In this document: piece by piece, positions 1 to 7,486 of the stretch | Layout: every line of letters begins with the position of its first letter | Numbering within the stretch: the stretch's first letter is position 1 | Assembly (NCBI GenBank): GCA_934667295.1 | Contig: CAKULR010000018.1 | Coordinates: forward strand, 1 to 14,912 | DNA: 14,912 nucleotides | Source: an uncultured Kiritimatiellota bacterium | GTDB lineage: Bacteria > Verrucomicrobiota > Kiritimatiellia > RFP12 > UBA1067 | Direction: 5' to 3' | Notes under the pieces: generated by a model | Seen by the model: the letters and a program-made list of their open reading frames with translations, nothing else | The model's database searches: none | What the model was told of the DNA's origin: nothing | Made by a program: the position numbers and the translations under genes

Positions 1-63
1 CTCCAAAACGTGTGGACCGCCGACGCGGCCGCCAGAAAGTTCGCCCAAACATGGAAACCCTAG
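1..63 (+). CDS. C-terminal end of an upstream gene (partial), possibly dxr
   Basis: The first reading frame is open from base 1 and ends in TAG at 61-63, giving 20 residues that end in QTWKP. It would overlap the rseP start by 13 bp, as is common in tight operons. In many bacteria the gene just before rseP, and in the same pathway as ispG, is dxr (1-deoxy-D-xylulose-5-phosphate reductoisomerase). The alanine-rich, helical look of the tail fits such a C-terminus. Twenty residues cannot identify a family, so dxr is inferred from gene order only. Confidence 0.35.
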   Translation, partial: LQNVWTADAAARKFAQTWKP

Positions 64-1475
64 CCACCGTCTTCGCCATCGTCGCGTGCATTCTCCTCTT
101 CTCGCTCGCGGTCTTCATCCACGAGCTCGGCCACTTCCTCGCGGCCCGCATCTTCGGTCTGCGCGTGGACCGCTTCTCGATCGGGTTCGGTCCCGCCCTC
201 TGGAAGAAGACGATCGGCGGCGTGGAGTACCGCGTCTCCGCAATCCCCTTCGGCGGCTACGTGGCCCTGCCGCAGCTCGACCCCGAGGGCACGGACACCC
301 TGCAGGGCGGCACGGAGAAGGGCGGCACGCTCCAGGAGATCTGCGCGTGGAAGCGCATCGTCGTCGCCTTCGCGGGGCCTTTCGGCAACATCGTCTTCGC
401 CGTCGTGCTCGCGCTCCTGCTGGCCCTCGCGCCCGGGGCGCGCTTCGGCGAGACGCCGCCCGTCGTGGGCGCCGTGGCGCCGGACGGCGCGGCGGAGATG
501 GGCGGCCTGCAGGAGGGCGACCGCGTCCTCTCCGTCGACGGGCGCGCCGTCCAGGCGTGGAACGACGTCGCGGTGGCGGCGGCCCTTTCTGGCGGGCGGA
601 CCGTTCCGTTCGTCGTGCGGCGCGGGGAGGCGGAGCTGACGCTGCCGATCGCCGTGGCGCGCAACGAGGTGCTGGATTCCTACATGCTCGACGCCGAGCC
701 CTCCCTGCCCCCCTGCGTCGGCGAACTCGTCGCGGGCATGTCGGCGGAGAAGGCGGGTCTGCTGCCGGGCGACCGGATCGTCTCCGTCGAGGGGACGGCG
801 GTGGAGACGTTCGCCGAGATGCGCGCGGCGATCAAGCGACGCGGCGCGGGGGCGCTCGCGCTCGGCGTCGCGCGCGGCGGCACGAACCTGACGGTGCGGC
901 TCGAAGCGGCGTTCGACGCCGAGGCCGGGCGTCCGCTCGTCGGCTTCCAGGTGGCGCGGCAGGCGACGGCGGCCTCCTGGATGCCGAGCCGGAATCCGCT
1001 CGCGCAGCTGAAGTGGGATGCGGGGCAGATCTTCCGCGTTCTCCAGGGCCTCGTGACGCCGAAGGAGTCCAAGGCCGTCGCGGGCGCGCTGGGCGGACCC
1101 GTCATGATCGCGCAGGTGCTCTACAGGCAGGTGCGCCACAACATCTGGGACGCGGTGGGCTTCCTGCGGTTCGTCGACGTGAACCTCGCGATCCTCAACC
1201 TACTGCCGATTCCCGTCCTGGACGGCGGGCTCATCCTCTTCGCCCTCTTCGAACTCCTGTTCCGGCGCCGTCCGCCGAAGAAGATCGTGGACGGCCTGTC
1301 CGTCGCGTTCATGTGGCTCTTCCTCGCGCTCATGCTCTTCCTCGTTTTCCGCGACGTTTCGCGCAGCCGCCGCCTGAGCGTGGCGACCGACCGCCACGAG
1401 GAGGCCCTGCGGCAGAGCGCGGAACGCGAGCGGGCGGCGAAGGCGTTCCGCCCCGCATTCGACCTCGGCAAGTAG
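51..1475 (+). CDS. rseP: RseP-type intramembrane site-2 zinc metalloprotease
   Basis: Membrane-embedded metalloprotease of the M50 (S2P) family. Family members cut transmembrane substrates such as anti-sigma factors and remnant signal peptides inside the inner membrane. With the start at 51 the protein has 474 residues. The first membrane segment carries the zinc motif HELGH at residues 24-28. Two PDZ domains follow at about 138-205 and 223-295, each with a typical AGLxxGDRxxSVxG-like core. The third zinc ligand lies in NLLPIPVLDGG near residues 382-393, followed by more hydrophobic segments. The tail after about residue 430 is charged and somewhat longer than in E. coli RseP (450 residues). 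ATG at 51 is preferred over the upstream start at 12 because the membrane segment begins directly after it; the 13 extra residues are arginine-rich and lie within the preceding gene. ispG follows after 6 bp. Confidence 0.95.
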   Translation: METLATVFAIVACILLFSLAVFIHELGHFLAARIFGLRVDRFSIGFGPALWKKTIGGVEYRVSAIPFGGYVALPQLDPEGTDTLQGGTEKGGTLQEICAWKRIVVAFAGPFGNIVFAVVLALLLALAPGARFGETPPVVGAVAPDGAAEMGGLQEGDRVLSVDGRAVQAWNDVAVAAALSGGRTVPFVVRRGEAELTLPIAVARNEVLDSYMLDAEPSLPPCVGELVAGMSAEKAGLLPGDRIVSVEGTAVETFAEMRAAIKRRGAGALALGVARGGTNLTVRLEAAFDAEAGRPLVGFQVARQATAASWMPSRNPLAQLKWDAGQIFRVLQGLVTPKESKAVAGALGGPVMIAQVLYRQVRHNIWDAVGFLRFVDVNLAILNLLPIPVLDGGLILFALFELLFRRRPPKKIVDGLSVAFMWLFLALMLFLVFRDVSRSRRLSVATDRHEEALRQSAERERAAKAFRPAFDLGK

Positions 1476-1481
1476 GCGTCC

Positions 1482-2576
1482 ATGTACACCCGCTCCCAGA
1501 CGCGCGCGCTGAAGATCGGTCCGCTGCCCCTCGGCGGCGGCGCCCCGGTCTCCGTCCAGACGATGGCGACGGCCGATCCGCACGACGCGGCGGCCCTCGC
1601 GGCGCAGGTGCGGCGCTGCGCGGAGGCGGGGGCGGACCTCGTGCGCCTCACGGTGCCGGACGTCGAGGCGGCGCGCGTGTTCGGCGTCGTCCGCCGGGAA
1701 AGCCCCGTCCCGCTCGTGGCGGACATCCATTTCGACTATCGCTGCGCGCTCGCGGCGATCGAGGCGGGGGCGGACGCCCTGCGCCTCAATCCCGGCAACA
1801 TCGGCGGCCGCGCGCGCGTCCAGGCCGTCGCGCGCGCCGCGCAGGCGCGGCGCGGCCCCATCCGCGTGGGCGTGAACGGCGGCTCGCTGGAGCGGGAGCT
1901 CCTGGCGCAGTACGGCGCGGCGACGGCCGAGGCCCTGGTCGAAAGCGCGCTCGCCCACGTGGCCCTGCTGGAGGCCGAGGGGATGCGCGACATCGCGGTT
2001 TCCGTCAAGGCGAGCGACGTCGCGCGCACGCTGGCGGCGTACCGGCTGCTCGCGGAGCGGACCGACTGCCCGCTCCACCTGGGCGTGACGGAGGCGGGGA
2101 CCTTCCTGCCGGGCACGGTGCGGTCGAGCGTGGCGCTCGGCATCCTGCTGGAGGAGGGGCTGGGCGACACGATCCGCGTCTCCCTCACCGACGCGCCGGA
2201 GCGCGAGGTGAAGGTGGGGCTGGAGATCCTGCGGGCCCTCGGGCTGCGCGCGCCGGGGCCGTCCGTGACGAGCTGCCCGACGTGCGGACGCACGAAGGTC
2301 GATGTGGTCGGCGTCGCGGCGGCGGTGGAGGAGGCGCTGGAGCGCCTGGTCCGCACCGATGCGGCGCGCGGGAAGCTGCCCCACGTGGCCGTGATGGGGT
2401 GCGTCGTGAACGGTCCCGGCGAGGCGAAGGGGGCCGATGTCGCCCTATGCGGCGGCGCGCGCGAGTTCCTGCTTTACGTGGGCGGGCGGCCCGCCGGGAA
2501 GGTGCGGCCCGGGGACGCCGTGGCGGCGGTCCTGTCGGCGGTGCGCGGTTGGATGTCCGAAGAAGCGAAAGGGTAG
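1482..2576 (+). CDS. ispG: 4-hydroxy-3-methylbut-2-enyl diphosphate synthase (IspG/GcpE)
   Basis: Penultimate enzyme of the MEP isoprenoid pathway. It reductively converts MEcPP to HMBPP using a 4Fe-4S cluster, in the cytoplasm. The protein has 364 residues, close to the 372 of the E. coli enzyme, so it is the short two-domain form: an N-terminal TIM barrel and a C-terminal cluster domain. The cluster ligands are visible: CPTC gives Cys265 and Cys268, GCVVNGPGE gives Cys307 and Glu314, matching the Cys3-Glu set of the family. The barrel contains the typical GADLVRLTVPD and ADIHFDYRCAL segments. It starts 6 bp after rseP with only a weak Shine-Dalgarno site, suggesting translational coupling. 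The rseP-ispG order is common and supports both calls. Confidence 0.96.
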   Translation: MYTRSQTRALKIGPLPLGGGAPVSVQTMATADPHDAAALAAQVRRCAEAGADLVRLTVPDVEAARVFGVVRRESPVPLVADIHFDYRCALAAIEAGADALRLNPGNIGGRARVQAVARAAQARRGPIRVGVNGGSLERELLAQYGAATAEALVESALAHVALLEAEGMRDIAVSVKASDVARTLAAYRLLAERTDCPLHLGVTEAGTFLPGTVRSSVALGILLEEGLGDTIRVSLTDAPEREVKVGLEILRALGLRAPGPSVTSCPTCGRTKVDVVGVAAAVEEALERLVRTDAARGKLPHVAVMGCVVNGPGEAKGADVALCGGAREFLLYVGGRPAGKVRPGDAVAAVLSAVRGWMSEEAKG

Positions 2577-2583
2577 GTCGATC

Positions 2584-4128
2584 ATGGTGGACGTGCTTTT
2601 CAGGAACCTGGCGGTGATTCTCGTCTTCGTGGTGCCGGCCGCGTGCGCCTGGCTCTGCGGGGGGATGCGCGCGGACGCGCTCGTGCCCACGCTGCCGTGG
2701 CTGCTCGCGTTCCTCTTCGAGGGGCTGTTCTTCTTCCCGCAGCGGCGTCCCTACGAGGACGCGGTGTCCGCGCGGCGGCGCGTGTGGGACGGCCTCCGGC
2801 GGGATCCGCTCTTCTACTTCACGCTCCTCTTCCTGCTCGTGCTGCTCATCCCGTTCGTGAACCGCGGGCTCTGCCCCTCCTGCGACTACCCGCAGATCCT
2901 GAAGCTCGCCGCCGAGACGGGCCTCCCGGCGGAGGACGTCGCCAGGGCGCCCGTCCCGTTCGCGCCGTTCTGCGTGAACGTGCAGGAGCATTTCACCGTG
3001 CTGCTGTGGTTCCTGCCCGCCCTGATGGCCATGCTCGCGGCGAAGCACGCGCTCTCGCGCCAGGGCAAGCGCATCCTGATGGAGATGCTGGTGTGGAACG
3101 CGGTGGGGCTGGCCGTGCTGGGGTTCATCCAGCAGGGGACGGGCGCGGAATTCCCGTACTGGCGTCCGGCGCCGTCGAAGGTCCACTTCTTCTCCGTGTT
3201 CGCCTACCCGAACATGGGCGGCGCGTTCTTCGTGATGGCGTTCGCGTTCGCGGTGGGGCTCTGGCAGCACCGCGTGGCGGAGGTGGCGGCGATGCCGCCG
3301 CTCGACAAGGCGACGGCCGTGACGAAGCAGCGCGTGCTCAAGCGCTGGCTGCGCGCGCACTATCCGCTCGCCGCCGTCGTGCTGCTCTTCTTCGGCGTCC
3401 TGTGTACGCTCTGCCGCGCCGCGATGCTCTGCCTCTTCGCGCTCGCGTTCCTGGCCTTCGTCTACTACGTGCTTTCCCTCCTCTTCTCGCGCCATGCGCG
3501 CGCGCGCCGCGTGCGGAGCGCCGCCTTCGCGCTCGGCGGGGGGCTCTTCTTCCTCCTGCTCGTCTCGGTCTTCGCGCCGCCGAACGTCGGCAGGGAACTC
3601 GCCACGGTCGATTCGCTCGGCGTCCTGGACCGCGTTTCCGGCAAGGCCCAGTACCACACGCGCATCGCCACGGAGATCTTCAAGGACCATCCCTTCTTCG
3701 GCGTCGGCGGCTGGGGCTACAAGCACTTCACGCTCTCCTACCTGAAGGACGACGAACTCCGCCACGTGCAGACCAACGGCGGCGCGAACGTCCACAACGA
3801 CTACCTCCAGTTCCTCTGCGAACACGGCGCCGTGGGCCTCTTCCTGCTCGTGGGCATCGTGCTGCTCCTCGTGGCCCCCGTCTTCCGCGACTGGTACCGG
3901 CTCTACCGGGCCGCACGGTTCATGAAGGCGGACAAGGCGCCGCCGCGTCCGCGCGCCGTCTTCTGCCTCCCGGCGGGTGCGTTCTGGATCCTGCTCGGCG
4001 ACACGGCCTTGCTGATCCACGCCTGCGGCGACTGCCCCCTGCGCTCCGCCTCCGTGCTCTCGCTCTTCCTCGTCTCCCTCGCCTGCGCGGAGGGCTACAT
4101 CCCCCGCGAAATCTCGGAGGAGGCGTGA
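2584..4128 (+). CDS. O-antigen ligase / Wzy-type polymerase family membrane protein
   Basis: Polytopic inner-membrane protein of 514 residues with about ten to twelve hydrophobic segments from residue 5 to about 500. The signature of the O-antigen ligase (Wzy_C, PF04932) family is in the large periplasmic loop: an arginine in HTRIATEIF (Arg360), a DHPFFGVGGWGYKHF segment, then VHNDYLQFLCEHG with His404. These match the conserved pattern R...PxxGxGxxxF...HNxYLxxLxExG. Such proteins join or polymerise undecaprenyl-linked glycans; which acceptor this one uses (lipid A core, protein, or another glycan) cannot be told. ATG at 2584 is chosen because an AAAGGGTAGG ribosome-binding region lies just upstream and hydrophobic sequence starts at once; the frame is open upstream but overlaps ispG. 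The gene overlaps the next one by 4 bp (GTGA). No other glycan-assembly gene is in view. Confidence 0.85.
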   Translation: MVDVLFRNLAVILVFVVPAACAWLCGGMRADALVPTLPWLLAFLFEGLFFFPQRRPYEDAVSARRRVWDGLRRDPLFYFTLLFLLVLLIPFVNRGLCPSCDYPQILKLAAETGLPAEDVARAPVPFAPFCVNVQEHFTVLLWFLPALMAMLAAKHALSRQGKRILMEMLVWNAVGLAVLGFIQQGTGAEFPYWRPAPSKVHFFSVFAYPNMGGAFFVMAFAFAVGLWQHRVAEVAAMPPLDKATAVTKQRVLKRWLRAHYPLAAVVLLFFGVLCTLCRAAMLCLFALAFLAFVYYVLSLLFSRHARARRVRSAAFALGGGLFFLLLVSVFAPPNVGRELATVDSLGVLDRVSGKAQYHTRIATEIFKDHPFFGVGGWGYKHFTLSYLKDDELRHVQTNGGANVHNDYLQFLCEHGAVGLFLLVGIVLLLVAPVFRDWYRLYRAARFMKADKAPPRPRAVFCLPAGAFWILLGDTALLIHACGDCPLRSASVLSLFLVSLACAEGYIPREISEEA

Positions 4129-4547
4129 ACGCCCTCGACGCGGCGCGCCGCCTCTTCGCGGCGGACCGGGCGGCGGTCGTGCTGGTGAAGGACGGACGGA
4201 TCTGCGCGCAGGGGAACGGACGCGGCCTCGCGCCGCTCCTGGACCTCTGCGACCGGCAGCCGACGGACGTGGCGGGCGCGTGGGTCATCGACAGGGTTAT
4301 CGGCCGCGCGGCGGCGGCGGTCTGCGTCGCGTTCGGCGCGGCGCGCGTCCATGCGGACCTGATGTGCGAACCGGCCCGCGCGCTCCTGGCGGCGCACGGC
4401 GTCGCCTGTTCGGCCGACCGTCTCGTGCCGCAGATCCTCAACCGCGACCAGTCTGGCCCCTGTCCGCTCGAAGCGGCGGTCCAGGGCCTCGACGACGTCC
4501 CCGCGATGGTGTCCGCCGCCCGCACCCGCCTCCAGCAGCTCCGCTAG
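4125..4547 (+). CDS. DUF1893 family protein (cytidine-deaminase-like fold, function unknown)
   Basis: Small cytoplasmic protein of 140 residues. The family features are clear: a beta-rich start with VVLVKDGRICAQGNGRGLAP, a central segment WVIDRVIGRAAAAVCVAFGA, then a C-terminal INRDQSGPCPLEAAV (Asn106-Arg107-Asp108, Cys113, Glu116). This matches DUF1893 (PF08973). From family knowledge, the Thermotoga maritima member TM1506 has a cytidine-deaminase-like fold and was found ADP-ribosylated, with no known activity. The length is typical. The start is GTG at 4125, overlapping the TGA of the previous gene (GTGA), with GGAGG at 4116-4120. That implies coupled translation with the O-antigen ligase gene. 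I do not assign a reaction. Confidence 0.85.
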   Translation: MNALDAARRLFAADRAAVVLVKDGRICAQGNGRGLAPLLDLCDRQPTDVAGAWVIDRVIGRAAAAVCVAFGAARVHADLMCEPARALLAAHGVACSADRLVPQILNRDQSGPCPLEAAVQGLDDVPAMVSAARTRLQQLR

Positions 4548-4555
4548 GTCAATTC

Positions 4556-4676
4556 GGCGCGCGATGTACCCGCGCCGCCTCGGCGCGTGGCGCTGTGGGG
4601 CGGCCCGTGGGAGGGTCGCGCTCCTACGCGACCGTCGGCTCCAATCGCGGGAGGGTCGCAACTTGTTGCGACCTCC
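4556..4676 (+). repeat. Composite structured repeat, copy A (GC-hairpin module plus two GGGAGGG hairpins)
   Basis: Bases 4556-4595 form a module containing a perfect stem CGCGCCG/CGGCGCG (4571-4587, loop CCT). About 13 bases later come two direct GGGAGGG-led hairpins. The first (4609-4633) has stem GGTCGCG/CGCGACC with a 6-nt loop. The second (4649-4676) has stem GGTCGCAAC/GTTGCGACC with a 2-nt loop and a further GGAG/CTCC-like extension. The two starts are 40 bp apart. The first module recurs almost identically on the - strand at 13608-13648, with one substitution and one inserted base, again followed by a GGGAGGG hairpin. This is a dispersed REP/BIME-like element rather than a chance GC palindrome. 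No protein-coding role is seen. Confidence 0.8.
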
Positions 4677-4719
4677 GCTCTCGTCCATCCCCCGCTGCGT
4701 CAACGCCGCATCTCCGTTC

Positions 4720-4740
4720 AGAACCGTAACCTAGGGTTCT
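4720..4740. repeat. Short inverted repeat upstream of the surface-protein gene
   Basis: AGAACC at 4720-4725 and GGTTCT at 4735-4740 form a 6-bp inverted repeat around a 9-base spacer. It lies about 22 bases upstream of the -10-like TAGAAT at 4763, where a regulator could bind around the -35 region. No regulator binding family is recognised, and a 6-bp match could be chance. Confidence 0.25.
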
Positions 4741-4762
4741 CGTCAGGCGCGGAGAGGCGTAC

Positions 4763-4768
4763 TAGAAT
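4763..4768 (+). promoter_or_regulatory. Candidate -10 element (TAGAAT) for the surface-protein gene
   Basis: TAGAAT matches five of six bases of the sigma70 -10 consensus, in an otherwise GC-rich region, and is oriented toward the 4862 start. No good -35 is visible at 16-18 bp upstream. It would give a leader of roughly 85 nt. It competes with the site at 4816-4824. Confidence 0.35.
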
Positions 4769-4815
4769 ATGCCTCATCGATTTTTGACAGGTTTCTCATC
4801 CATCCCTTACGTGGG

Positions 4816-4824
4816 TGGGATAAA
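4816..4824 (+). promoter_or_regulatory. Candidate extended -10 element (TGG GATAAA) for the surface-protein gene
   Basis: TG, one base, then GATAAA (4819-4824) and CTGCG resembles the TGnTATAMT...GCG layout found before lysA, gnd and the unknown - strand gene in this window. The hexamer itself is a weak match (four of six). A TTGACA at 4784-4789 lies 29 bp upstream, too far to be its -35. Predicted leader is about 30 nt, with AAGGAG at 4849-4854. Confidence 0.4.
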
Positions 4825-4861
4825 CTGCGCCGCGTTCATGTCCAAAGCAAGGAGAACAACC

Positions 4862-7486
4862 ATGAAAACGAGATTCGCCGCTGTTTGCGCGTCGGTTGCG
4901 TTGGCCGCCTCCGCCGGGGCGGTGTCGTCGCCCTGGGTCTACCTGCCCGAGGAAAGCGTCATCTCGAACAACAACGCGGTCGGCCGTTCGACCGACTGGG
5001 TGCTGAACGTACAGGTACGCGATGCCGCGAAGCGGACACTTGATCTGGGCGGTTCGTCCGCAGGGGATGCCTATCGGCTCCGTGACGACGGGAGCTTTGT
5101 CGGCGGGACGGTCCTGGACCTGTCGGAGGAGATTCGGGATCCGGATGGTAACACGTGGACGATTTCGCGCTTCGTCAACCGGGCGCTTCGCAGGAACGGC
5201 TCGCCCATCGTTGAGTTCGTCGCGCCGCACGAACTGGAGTCGATGTCGTGGAACGAGTTTGAATACAGTGGCCGTGTCTACGAGTCCATGACGTTCGAGT
5301 GCCCGTCGTTGACTTCCTGGCCGGGGTGCGGCGTGATGAACGACAACCTGGCGACGCTCGTCCTGAAGATTCCGCGTGTCACGGAAATCGGCTGGCACGG
5401 CATCTATTCGACGAAAACGGGTGTCGATGCGACGGATTGGGACTTGAACGGCCTTGAGACGGTCAAGTATGAGGCGTGCTACTGGGCGCGCCTCGGTGGC
5501 ACGTTGAGGATGCCGAACGTGAAGACAATCGAGTATTCGGCGTTTGGGGCGTTGGGGCTGACGCGGTTGGAACTGGGCAATCGCCATAATTCCCTGGTGG
5601 CGGTTGGCGCGAATGCGTTTTCGGGTTCATCCAGGGCGGCGGAACTTGTTACAGGGGGAGGGGGAGACGGCTGGACGGTCGCAACCAATGCGTTTGCGTT
5701 GGCGAATCTTGAACGTGTGTGGATGACGGGAAGCGTCCCGACGTTCGAGGAGGGCGGATTGGCGTTCGGTACGGCGAACCATGCCGAGAAGTCGATGGTT
5801 TTCTATGTCCCGGACACGGCGGCGTGGGCGGCGGTCCGTGCGGGCGCAACCGCGCTGACGGAGGAGGAGATTGCCGCGTTCACGGCGGCGCATCCGGACT
5901 GGAAGGTGCCGTTCGGCGTTGTCGCGGCGGATGTCTTCCACACGCAGAACGCGCAGTACATCGGCACGGCGGATTTGTCCACCCTCGGTTTCACGTGCCG
6001 CGTCGCGATTGGCTCCCGTTCGGAGGGCCAGTACGGGGATTCCTGGACGGTCACGGTGGACGGCGAAGAGGTGACGGACGGCGAGGTCCCCTACGGGGCG
6101 GATGTCACCGTGACGGCAAAGCCCGCGAAGGACACGACGCAGGTCGCGTGGGAGGGAATGTTGCCCGACGGCACGGTACCGACGGGCAATGCGTTCACGT
6201 TCAGGGCGACGGACAACGTGTCGGTCATGGCGCGTTTTATTCATGCGTGGGAATTCGACGCGGAGGCGGTGCCGCAGACCATCACGGACGGTTATTGGAC
6301 GCTGGTCGTCACGAACACGGCGGACCGTTCCCTTCAGGTCGGTGTCCAGAATGCGGAACGCGGCGATGGGCGTACGAAGGACCCTTGGGCGTTTCCGGCG
6401 GACATTGACGCCGCGCTGAAGGGGGAACTGGATTTGTCAGGACCCGTCTATACCAAGGGTTGCGTCGGAGACGAAGAGGCCCGCTGGACCATTGCGACTT
6501 TCAGCGGAAAGGCTTTCGGGAGCGATGGCCAGGTCACATCGTTCTACGCCCCGACCACGGGATTTTCCGATTGGGGTTCGCAGGTCTTCAATGGTGCCTA
6601 TGCGGTGACGAATACTGTTCTGAACTGCCCGGATATGACGAATCCTCTCTTCCCTTGGGCGTATGAGTTCTCTTCCTGCCCGATTGATCGTCTGGTTCTG
6701 AATCTTCCGAATTTGACGAAGATTGGTTCCAACACTGGAGTCCACACAACGAATTTTAGACCCGCGACCTTCGCGTCGAGCGATTTGGCGGAATGGGACT
6801 TGTCGAGTCTGACCTTTGTCTCGCCAAAGGGGCTCCAGGCAGGTGCGGCGAATGGCGTGGGGCCGAAGGGCGATCTCGTGCTGCCAAATCTCGAAAGGCT
6901 CTGTGACGGGGCTTTCCACAACTGGCGGCGTGTGACGTCCGCCGCACTCGGCACAAACGGGACGCTGAAGACGCTTGGCGCGTACCTCTTCGCGAACAAC
7001 ACGGATACCCTGAAGAAGCTTGATTTCGGTACGAGCAGCGCCTTTACGGTGTCGAACACGACCTTCCTCGCGGCGGAGGACACGCCACTGCCGGTCGAGG
7101 AGGTGTGGTTCGCGGGCAAGGCACCGAGCGTGGAGGCGCTCGACAACATCCTCGCCCTGCGCACGGTCGCCGAGGACGGCACGAAGCCCGTGAAGATCTT
7201 CGCGCCGATGATGGACGCCACCTGGAAGGCGGTCTGCACGTCCTTTACGGACGAGGAGGCTACCGTTGCCCGCACGATGAGAAAGGAACAGAACCTCCGC
7301 GTCATCGGCGTCTACAAGACCCAGGACGGTCGCCGCGTTGCGTGGCTCGTGCAGAACCCGGCCTTCCCCTACCGCTCCGGCTTCGTCATCACGATCCGCG
7401 GATTTCTCCGGTCTACGGGAGGGCCGCGCTTCAGCGCGGCCGAACCCTCCCCATGGTCCATACGGGGCACGGTGGAGATACGATGA
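4862..7486 (+). CDS. Secreted BspA-like leucine-rich-repeat surface protein with internal duplication
   Basis: Protein of 874 residues, probably exported and surface- or matrix-located. It starts with a Sec signal peptide (MKTRFAAVCASVALAASAGA, cleavage near residue 20). It then has a module rich in irregular LRR_5/BspA-type repeats (L-x-L-P-x-x-x-x-I/G-x-x-A-F patterns) up to about 350. A divergent InlB B-repeat-like domain follows at about 391-457 (SWTVTVDGEEV, then YGADVTVTAKP). A second copy of the LRR module runs from about 465 to 835. The two modules align visibly, for example NTWTISRF with ARWTIATF and TFECPSLTS with VLNCPDMTN. Start at 4862 is chosen for the signal peptide and the AAGGAG site seven bases upstream. 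The last 28 residues are encoded by a hairpin repeat and look unrelated to the fold. Base composition is less GC-rich than in flanking housekeeping genes. Ligand and role are unknown; such proteins often act in adhesion. Confidence 0.8.
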   Translation: MKTRFAAVCASVALAASAGAVSSPWVYLPEESVISNNNAVGRSTDWVLNVQVRDAAKRTLDLGGSSAGDAYRLRDDGSFVGGTVLDLSEEIRDPDGNTWTISRFVNRALRRNGSPIVEFVAPHELESMSWNEFEYSGRVYESMTFECPSLTSWPGCGVMNDNLATLVLKIPRVTEIGWHGIYSTKTGVDATDWDLNGLETVKYEACYWARLGGTLRMPNVKTIEYSAFGALGLTRLELGNRHNSLVAVGANAFSGSSRAAELVTGGGGDGWTVATNAFALANLERVWMTGSVPTFEEGGLAFGTANHAEKSMVFYVPDTAAWAAVRAGATALTEEEIAAFTAAHPDWKVPFGVVAADVFHTQNAQYIGTADLSTLGFTCRVAIGSRSEGQYGDSWTVTVDGEEVTDGEVPYGADVTVTAKPAKDTTQVAWEGMLPDGTVPTGNAFTFRATDNVSVMARFIHAWEFDAEAVPQTITDGYWTLVVTNTADRSLQVGVQNAERGDGRTKDPWAFPADIDAALKGELDLSGPVYTKGCVGDEEARWTIATFSGKAFGSDGQVTSFYAPTTGFSDWGSQVFNGAYAVTNTVLNCPDMTNPLFPWAYEFSSCPIDRLVLNLPNLTKIGSNTGVHTTNFRPATFASSDLAEWDLSSLTFVSPKGLQAGAANGVGPKGDLVLPNLERLCDGAFHNWRRVTSAALGTNGTLKTLGAYLFANNTDTLKKLDFGTSSAFTVSNTTFLAAEDTPLPVEEVWFAGKAPSVEALDNILALRTVAEDGTKPVKIFAPMMDATWKAVCTSFTDEEATVARTMRKEQNLRVIGVYKTQDGRRVAWLVQNPAFPYRSGFVITIRGFLRSTGGPRFSAAEPSPWSIRGTVEIR
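7417..7451 (+). repeat. GGGAGGG hairpin repeat, copy C, inside the 3' end of the surface-protein gene
   Basis: GGGAGGG at 7417-7423 leads a stem GGCCGCGC/GCGCGGCC (7422-7429 and 7434-7441, loop TTCA). It is closed further by CCCTCCC at 7445-7451, which pairs with the lead. It has the same architecture as the hairpins at 4609, 4649 and 13567, with a different stem sequence. It lies within codons about 853-864 of the surface protein, 31 bp before the next gene's start. Confidence 0.75.

Larger units (their letters stand above)
4548..4861. other. Noncoding stretch between operon 1 and the surface-protein gene
   Basis: There is no credible gene in these 314 bp. The first half (4556-4676) is the structured repeat cluster described separately. 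It is followed by a plain stretch, an inverted repeat at 4720-4740, two promoter-like -10 sites (4763-4768 and 4819-4824), and the ribosome-binding site AAGGAG at 4849-4854, seven bases before the surface-protein start. No U-rich intrinsic terminator is visible after the DUF1893 gene; the GC hairpins here lack a T tract. Confidence 0.7.

Noticed and set aside
60..2384. Open frames on the - strand and in the second + frame across rseP and ispG
   Set aside because: Arg/Ala/Gly-rich shadows of two confidently identified genes.
2185..4020. Long open frame on the - strand across the ispG end and the O-antigen ligase gene
   Set aside because: It is an Arg/Glu/His-rich shadow caused by high G+C third positions; the + strand genes there have clear family motifs.
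4571..4587. Intrinsic terminator after the DUF1893 gene
   Set aside because: The stem is strong but no T tract follows; the same stem recurs in the dispersed repeat, which explains it better.
4784..4789. TTGACA as the -35 box of the surface-protein promoter
   Set aside because: No -10 lies at 16-18 bp; the nearest candidate is 29 bp away, so it was not called.
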